Assembly: GCA_003550305.1 (NCBI GenBank)
Contig: QKYT01000867.1
Location: 2,733-20,920 of the forward strand
DNA length: 18,188 nt
Direction: 5' to 3'
Source: Glomus cerebriforme
Taxonomy: Eukaryota; Glomeromycota; Glomeromycetes; Glomerales; Glomeraceae
The translations under genes and the position numbers were made by a program. Shown here one piece after another: positions 17,055-18,188 of the stretch. Positions within the stretch are counted from its first letter, which is position 1; every line of letters starts with the position of its first letter. The notes beneath the pieces were generated by a model. The model was given only the letters and a program-made list of their open reading frames with translations, made no database searches and was not told where the DNA came from.

Positions 17055-17212
17055 CATAAAACACAACGTATATACGCTATATTTTATAACGTGTAAACGT
17101 TATATTTTAACGACGGGTTACTCCTGTATTAACGGGTTAACCTGTTAATTTCATGGGTAAACCGCCATAAAACATAACGTCTATACGCTATAAAATATAA
17201 CGTATATACGTT
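17055..17212. repeat. Combined direct and inverted repeat (putative MITE)
   Basis: 17065-17092 and 17185-17212 are inverted copies, 28 bp with two mismatches, rich in AACGTATATACG. Separately, 17055-17081 and 17166-17192 are direct copies, 27 bp with two mismatches. Between them 17129-17148 is a near-perfect palindrome around GGTTAACC. The motif TAACG appears many times. There is no open frame. It looks like a miniature element with structured ends, but no target duplication was identified. Confidence 0.7.
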
Positions 17213-17292
17213 ATATCTTCTAGCCGGCCCTTGATTAGAAATTTTATGCATATTTTATTAAGAAGTTTGCTATTTACCGCCACTGGTGGTCA

Positions 17293-17340
17293 ACACCGGT
17301 GTCACGTGATCATATATATCACGTGACTTCGTTTCGAAGT
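17293..17340. repeat. Three adjoining palindromes
   Basis: acaccggtgt (17293-17302) is a perfect palindrome. It overlaps gtcacgtgat...atcacgtgac (17301-17310 with 17318-17327, 7-base loop). That in turn overlaps acttcg-ttt-cgaagt (17326-17340). The two arms of the middle hairpin each carry CACGTG. It sits directly before the third hairpin-repeat block and may be that array's boundary or another element's end. Confidence 0.85.
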
Positions 17341-17344
17341 CCAA

Positions 17345-17770
17345 GTCCAGGAAGGCCCCCTAAAGAAAAAATACAAAAAGAAACGTTAATAACGTTCCAA
17401 AGACAAAAAACCAAAAAAAAATGAAAATCTCCTCCTAACTTACCTTCAAGCCGAAATCCAGTTCCAGGAAGGTGTCTCCTATAGAAANGAAANAAAAGGA
17501 ACGTTANTGACGTTTCCTCAAGGTTGTTCCTTACAAAATTAAAAAAAAGAAACNTTAGTGTGTTATACTAACGTTTCTTTAAACCATTTTGANAATCCCA
17601 ACNCACCCAAAGTCCCCAAGGCCGTTCCCTACAAAATTAAAAAAAAAGAATCATTAGTATGTTATACCAATGTTCTTAATTTCAAAAAAAAATCAACTCA
17701 CTGATCAAAGTTTCCAAGGCCATTCCTACAAAATAAAAAATGGTTCGCTGTTCCTAAAAAAAAGAAAAAA
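17345..17770. repeat. Hairpin tandem repeat, block 3
   Basis: Units start near 'ccaagtccaggaaggcc' (17341), 'ccagttccaggaagg' (17458), 'aagtccccaaggccgttccc' (17610) and 'agtttccaaggccattcc' (17708), each followed by 'tacaaaa(t)' and a core. The best hairpin has 14-bp arms at 17546-17559 and 17567-17580, complementary if the N at 17554 is G. The arm at 17645-17658 has decayed CG to CA. It is the same family as 5160-5880 and 470-1633. Several N bases occur. Confidence 0.75.
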
Positions 17771-18188
17771 TACAAAATGGAAACAATGCGTTTAAAAAAA
17801 ACCAATCAAATTTTATTTAATCACATGATATAAGCAACCCCCCCCGCGTAAAATTATTATTTCCTAATTTATTAATATATTAATAAAAATAATAAACACG
17901 TGACACTGCTTTGCAGAAACCTGTGATTTGTTACTATATGGTTAAGTTATCGCCATCAAATCACAACAATTTAGTTTCCAACATGTGACGACATGATATC
18001 ANATGATCTCGTGAAATTATTGATGACACACTTTTTTAAAATCGTAATACATTAAAAGAATAGTCTTAAATAGGTGGTAAATAGGTGGTAAATATTGTCA
18101 AAAATTAAGTGAAAAAACCCAATTCAAGATATTTTTTCGATATATAAAATATTGTTTGATGATATACCCATTTCTATTAATATAGTAC
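17771..18188. other. AT-rich end of window, no gene
   Basis: tttattaatatattaataaa (17868-17887) is a perfect 20-bp palindrome. A C-run of eight or more precedes 'gcg' near 17838. CACGTG occurs at 17897-17902. aaataggtggt is directly repeated at 18068-18078 and 18079-18089. No coding frame or RNA gene is seen. Confidence 0.5.

Noticed and set aside
16830..17223. A Helitron from TCTATATATAATATATA (16830) to CTAG (17220-17223), with the palindrome aacgtatatacgtt just before it
   Set aside because: The base after CTAG is C, not T, and the hairpin is AT-rich; the simpler description is an inverted/direct repeat.
1..18188. tRNA, rRNA or CRISPR features
   Set aside because: The few TTCGAA sites lack acceptor stems and an A box; the tandem repeats have no unique spacers of constant size, and the setting is eukaryotic.

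Overview
The window looks like nuclear DNA of a filamentous fungus with a very AT-rich, transposon-laden genome. The best guess is an arbuscular mycorrhizal fungus of the Rhizophagus type. The reasons are the base composition, short GT-AG introns of about 67-100 nt, many decayed transposon genes, dispersed hairpin-bearing tandem repeats, and eukaryotic gene features with no bacterial operon or ribosome-binding-site structure. The species call is inference from sequence style, not from a database match. Scattered N bases show a draft consensus.

Layout. 1-2230 is a degenerate tandem-repeat field interrupted by a 0.4-kb element whose 30-bp inverted ends are built from overlapping palindromes (1634-2037). 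2336-2579 is a hAT-like miniature element with near-perfect 8-bp target duplications. 3126-3826 is a broken PIF1-type helicase fragment, followed 111 bp later by a hairpin plus CTAG-T, the hallmark of a Helitron 3' end (3937-3975). 3976-4789 is a second decayed protein gene of unnamed type. 5160-5880 is a second, better preserved block of the hairpin repeat. 7269-7297 is another Helitron-like 3' end. 7578-9161 is a MULE-type transposase pseudogene with a recognisable intron. 10188-10625 is a small three-exon gene or 5' gene remnant. 11201-11767 is a Tc1/mariner-type miniature element flanked by TA.

The only large intact gene is 12760-16500. It encodes a 1246-residue protein with about four N-terminal hydrophobic segments, a very long Lys/Glu-rich coiled-coil region with 41-residue internal repeats, and a folded-looking C-terminal domain. 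I do not recognise its family. Downstream are a mixed direct/inverted repeat (17055-17212), three abutting palindromes (17293-17340) and a third block of the hairpin repeat (17345-17770).

The genes do not form a pathway. One possibly functional host gene sits in a graveyard of DNA transposons. The most interesting items are the unknown membrane/coiled-coil protein, the palindrome-tiled MITE, and the hairpin satellite, whose copies show CpG-to-TpG/CpA decay in one block but not in another.
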